From: Pseudomonadota bacterium
GTDB lineage: Bacteria; Desulfobacterota; Desulfobacteria; Desulfobacterales; ETH-SRB1
Length of the DNA: 8,268 nt
Reading direction: 5' to 3'
Assembly: GCA_018897415.1 (NCBI GenBank)
Contig: JAHIKR010000126.1
Span: 1-8,268, forward strand
How positions within the stretch are numbered: the stretch's first letter is position 1; every line of letters starts with the position of its first letter. Position numbers and translations under genes: made by a program. Below, piece after piece: positions 7,682-8,268 of the stretch. Below the pieces are notes generated by a model. It worked only from the letters and a program-made list of their open reading frames with translations, searched no databases and was not told where the DNA came from.

Positions 7682-7805
7682 GCTCAACGTCCTGCGTGAC
7701 CGGACGGGAAAACAAATGGGCGGTGAATACGTGAAGTTTAATGATGACTTAGCAAAAGTTAAAAATGGCATCTTTTCCCCGGTCCGCGTCAACGCAGGGT
7801 TAGTG
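7682..7805 (-). other. attC-like recombination site (124 bp), upstream of mod
   Basis: Read on the minus strand, the site runs from CACTAAC (7805-7799) to GTTGAGC (7688-7682, an exact GTTRRRY match). The arms pair in blocks: CCTGCG/CGCAGG (6 bp), TGAC/GTCA (4), CGGAC/GTCCG (5) and GGGAAAA/TTTTCCC (7). That is 22 bp, with unpaired extra bases (A7792, C7787, C7780-G7781) all on the same arm. One-sided extra-helical bases are a hallmark of attC folding. The stop codon of the preceding gene lies within the R'' box, common in cassettes. The weak point is the outer boxes, where only AAC/GTT pairs fully and R'' misses RYYYAAC at two positions. The loop of about 60 nt is a plausible variable terminal structure, and the length is within the known attC range. 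Confidence 0.6.
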
Positions 7806-8051
7806 GCCACCTTTTAAATCCTCATCTTGACATTTATTTTCCTTAAACCTGTCGTAAAAATCTATTACTAAATAAGCAAATACCCCTAAAGAACTTATAA
7901 TCCAGCCAAACCATTTAAACCAAATAGGCAAACCTTCAGCACCATCTATCAGCAGATAAGACGGTTGGTAAATTAAATTTAGTAATCCATACGCTACGCC
8001 GAATATCATTGCAAAGGCCGCAACTATTTTTATTACCAATTTGACATCCAT
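7800..8051 (-). CDS. Small hypothetical membrane protein, two predicted helices
   Basis: I do not recognise this 83-residue protein. Two hydrophobic stretches suggest membrane helices: about residues 4-28 (VKIVAAFAMIFGVAYGLLNLIY) and 44-66 (WFKWFGWIISSLGVFAYLVIDFY). A short loop containing DGAEGLP joins them, and the tail after residue 67 is hydrophilic (RFKENKCQDEDLKGGH). There is no cleavable signal peptide or catalytic motif. The ATG is preceded by AGAGG at 8 nt. The TAA stop sits inside the R'' box of the 124-bp attC-like site, so this looks like the gene of the cassette immediately upstream of mod-res. Short unknown membrane proteins are common cassette cargo. A role in defence alongside the R-M system would be speculation. 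Confidence 0.7.
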   Translation of the reverse strand: MDVKLVIKIVAAFAMIFGVAYGLLNLIYQPSYLLIDGAEGLPIWFKWFGWIISSLGVFAYLVIDFYDRFKENKCQDEDLKGGH

Positions 8052-8130
8052 AACTAGCCTCTAAGGTCAGATATCAGGGACGTCCCGCATTCCCCGCCTT
8101 CACGAACATCATCGGCGTGACTCATGACCC
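8052..8130. repeat. Structured intergenic stretch with nested inverted repeats
   Basis: GGTCA (8065-8069) and TGACC (8125-8129) form an outer inverted pair. Inside are the perfect 10-bp palindrome GGGACGTCCC (8077-8086) and a TCACG/CGTGA stem (8100-8119). The middle is more GC-rich than its surroundings. The outer boxes do not fit attC (no RYYYAAC or GTTRRRY), so it is not scored as a third site. On the minus strand an ATG overlapping the upstream stop opens a 23-codon frame (8054-8125) without a recognisable product. Confidence 0.35.
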
Positions 8131-8268
8131 ACCTTCGTTTTCTTCGATGGATTTTAGAATATCAAGATCCTTCCCTACCCATTCAGGTAGGGGATCATTT
8201 TTATAGGAAGCTATTTTCTTTGCCAATTGATCCCTTTTGACTATTTTTTGTTTTACTATTTCAACAGC
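8122..8268 (-). CDS. C-terminal end of an unrecognised protein (5' end outside window)
   Basis: An open frame enters from the right edge and ends at a TGA (8124-8122), giving 48 residues. It is highly charged and probably helical, with a Lys-rich first half (VKQKIVKRDQLAKKIASY) and an acidic end (LDILKSIEENEGGS), joined by a DPLPEWVGKDL segment. It has no membrane segment or catalytic motif. The open frame to the edge, sensible composition and same orientation as its neighbours support a real gene. The size and charge would suit the tail of a small DNA-binding or antitoxin-like protein, but I do not recognise the family. It was found by translating the edge, since the start is missing. Confidence 0.6.
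   Translation of the reverse strand, partial: AVEIVKQKIVKRDQLAKKIASYKNDPLPEWVGKDLDILKSIEENEGGS

Larger units (their letters stand above)
3061..7687 (-). mobile_element. Inferred integron gene cassette carrying a type III R-M system
   Basis: The boundaries are the predicted G/TT cleavage points in the R' boxes of the two attC-like sites, both oriented along the minus strand. The enclosed 4627 bp contain mod, res and the terminal 72-bp site, with genes and site in the order and direction normal for a cassette. Typical cassettes are about 1 kb or less with one or two small genes, so this would be a large one. No integrase lies in the window, and the upstream site has weak outer boxes, so mobility is inferred. 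Confidence 0.5.

Noticed and set aside
7716..7817. 33-residue plus-strand ORF inside the 124-bp attC-like site
   Set aside because: It lacks a good ribosome-binding site, spans the palindrome arm and the end of the neighbouring gene, and its protein resembles nothing known to me.
8166..8196. Hairpin with stem CCCTACC/GGTAGGG
   Set aside because: It is inside the coding end of the partial gene, has no T-run, and is far from a stop codon in terminator position.

Overview
The window reads as a bacterial accessory segment next to a housekeeping gene. Every credible gene is on the minus strand. Base composition looks moderately AT-rich, about 40% GC by eye. A DUF3417-type glycogen phosphorylase, a bacterial RRM protein with a Gly/Arg tail, and attC-like palindromes would fit a Desulfobacterota-like or other environmental Gram-negative genome. 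No rRNA or other taxonomic marker is present, so this is only a guess.

Layout in the direction of transcription (high to low coordinates): the 3' end of an unrecognised gene (8122-8268); a short structured gap; an 83-residue protein with two membrane segments (7800-8051), whose stop codon lies in the outer box of a 124-bp attC-like inverted repeat (7682-7805); a complete type III restriction-modification pair, mod (5700-7649) and res (3137-5707), overlapping by 8 nt; a 72-bp attC-like palindrome (3055-3126) starting 10 nt after the res stop; an RRM RNA-binding protein (2704-3015); a repeat-rich gap with a possible half attC site; a short DUF2721-like membrane protein that looks truncated (2286-2528); a doubtful 19-codon ORF; and alpha-glucan phosphorylase glgP (14-2149).

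The main interpretation is that part of the window is an integron-type cassette array without a visible integrase. The two attC-like sites flank mod-res in the same orientation and define an inferred 4.6-kb cassette (3061-7687). That is large for a cassette and would carry a whole phage-defence system. The 72-bp site is strong: perfect 7-bp outer boxes, an unpaired spacer and a paired inner stem. The 124-bp site has a convincing 22-bp stem with extra bases on only one arm, but poorly matched outer boxes.

In function, Mod and Res should form a modification and restriction complex: Mod methylates adenine and recognises the site, while Res supplies the helicase-like ATPase and the nuclease. The RRM protein, the DUF2721-like protein and the small membrane protein have no visible link to restriction. 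GlgP degrades storage glucan and is probably resident chromosome. No intergenic stretch exceeds 300 bases, and no tRNA, rRNA, CRISPR array or transposase was seen.
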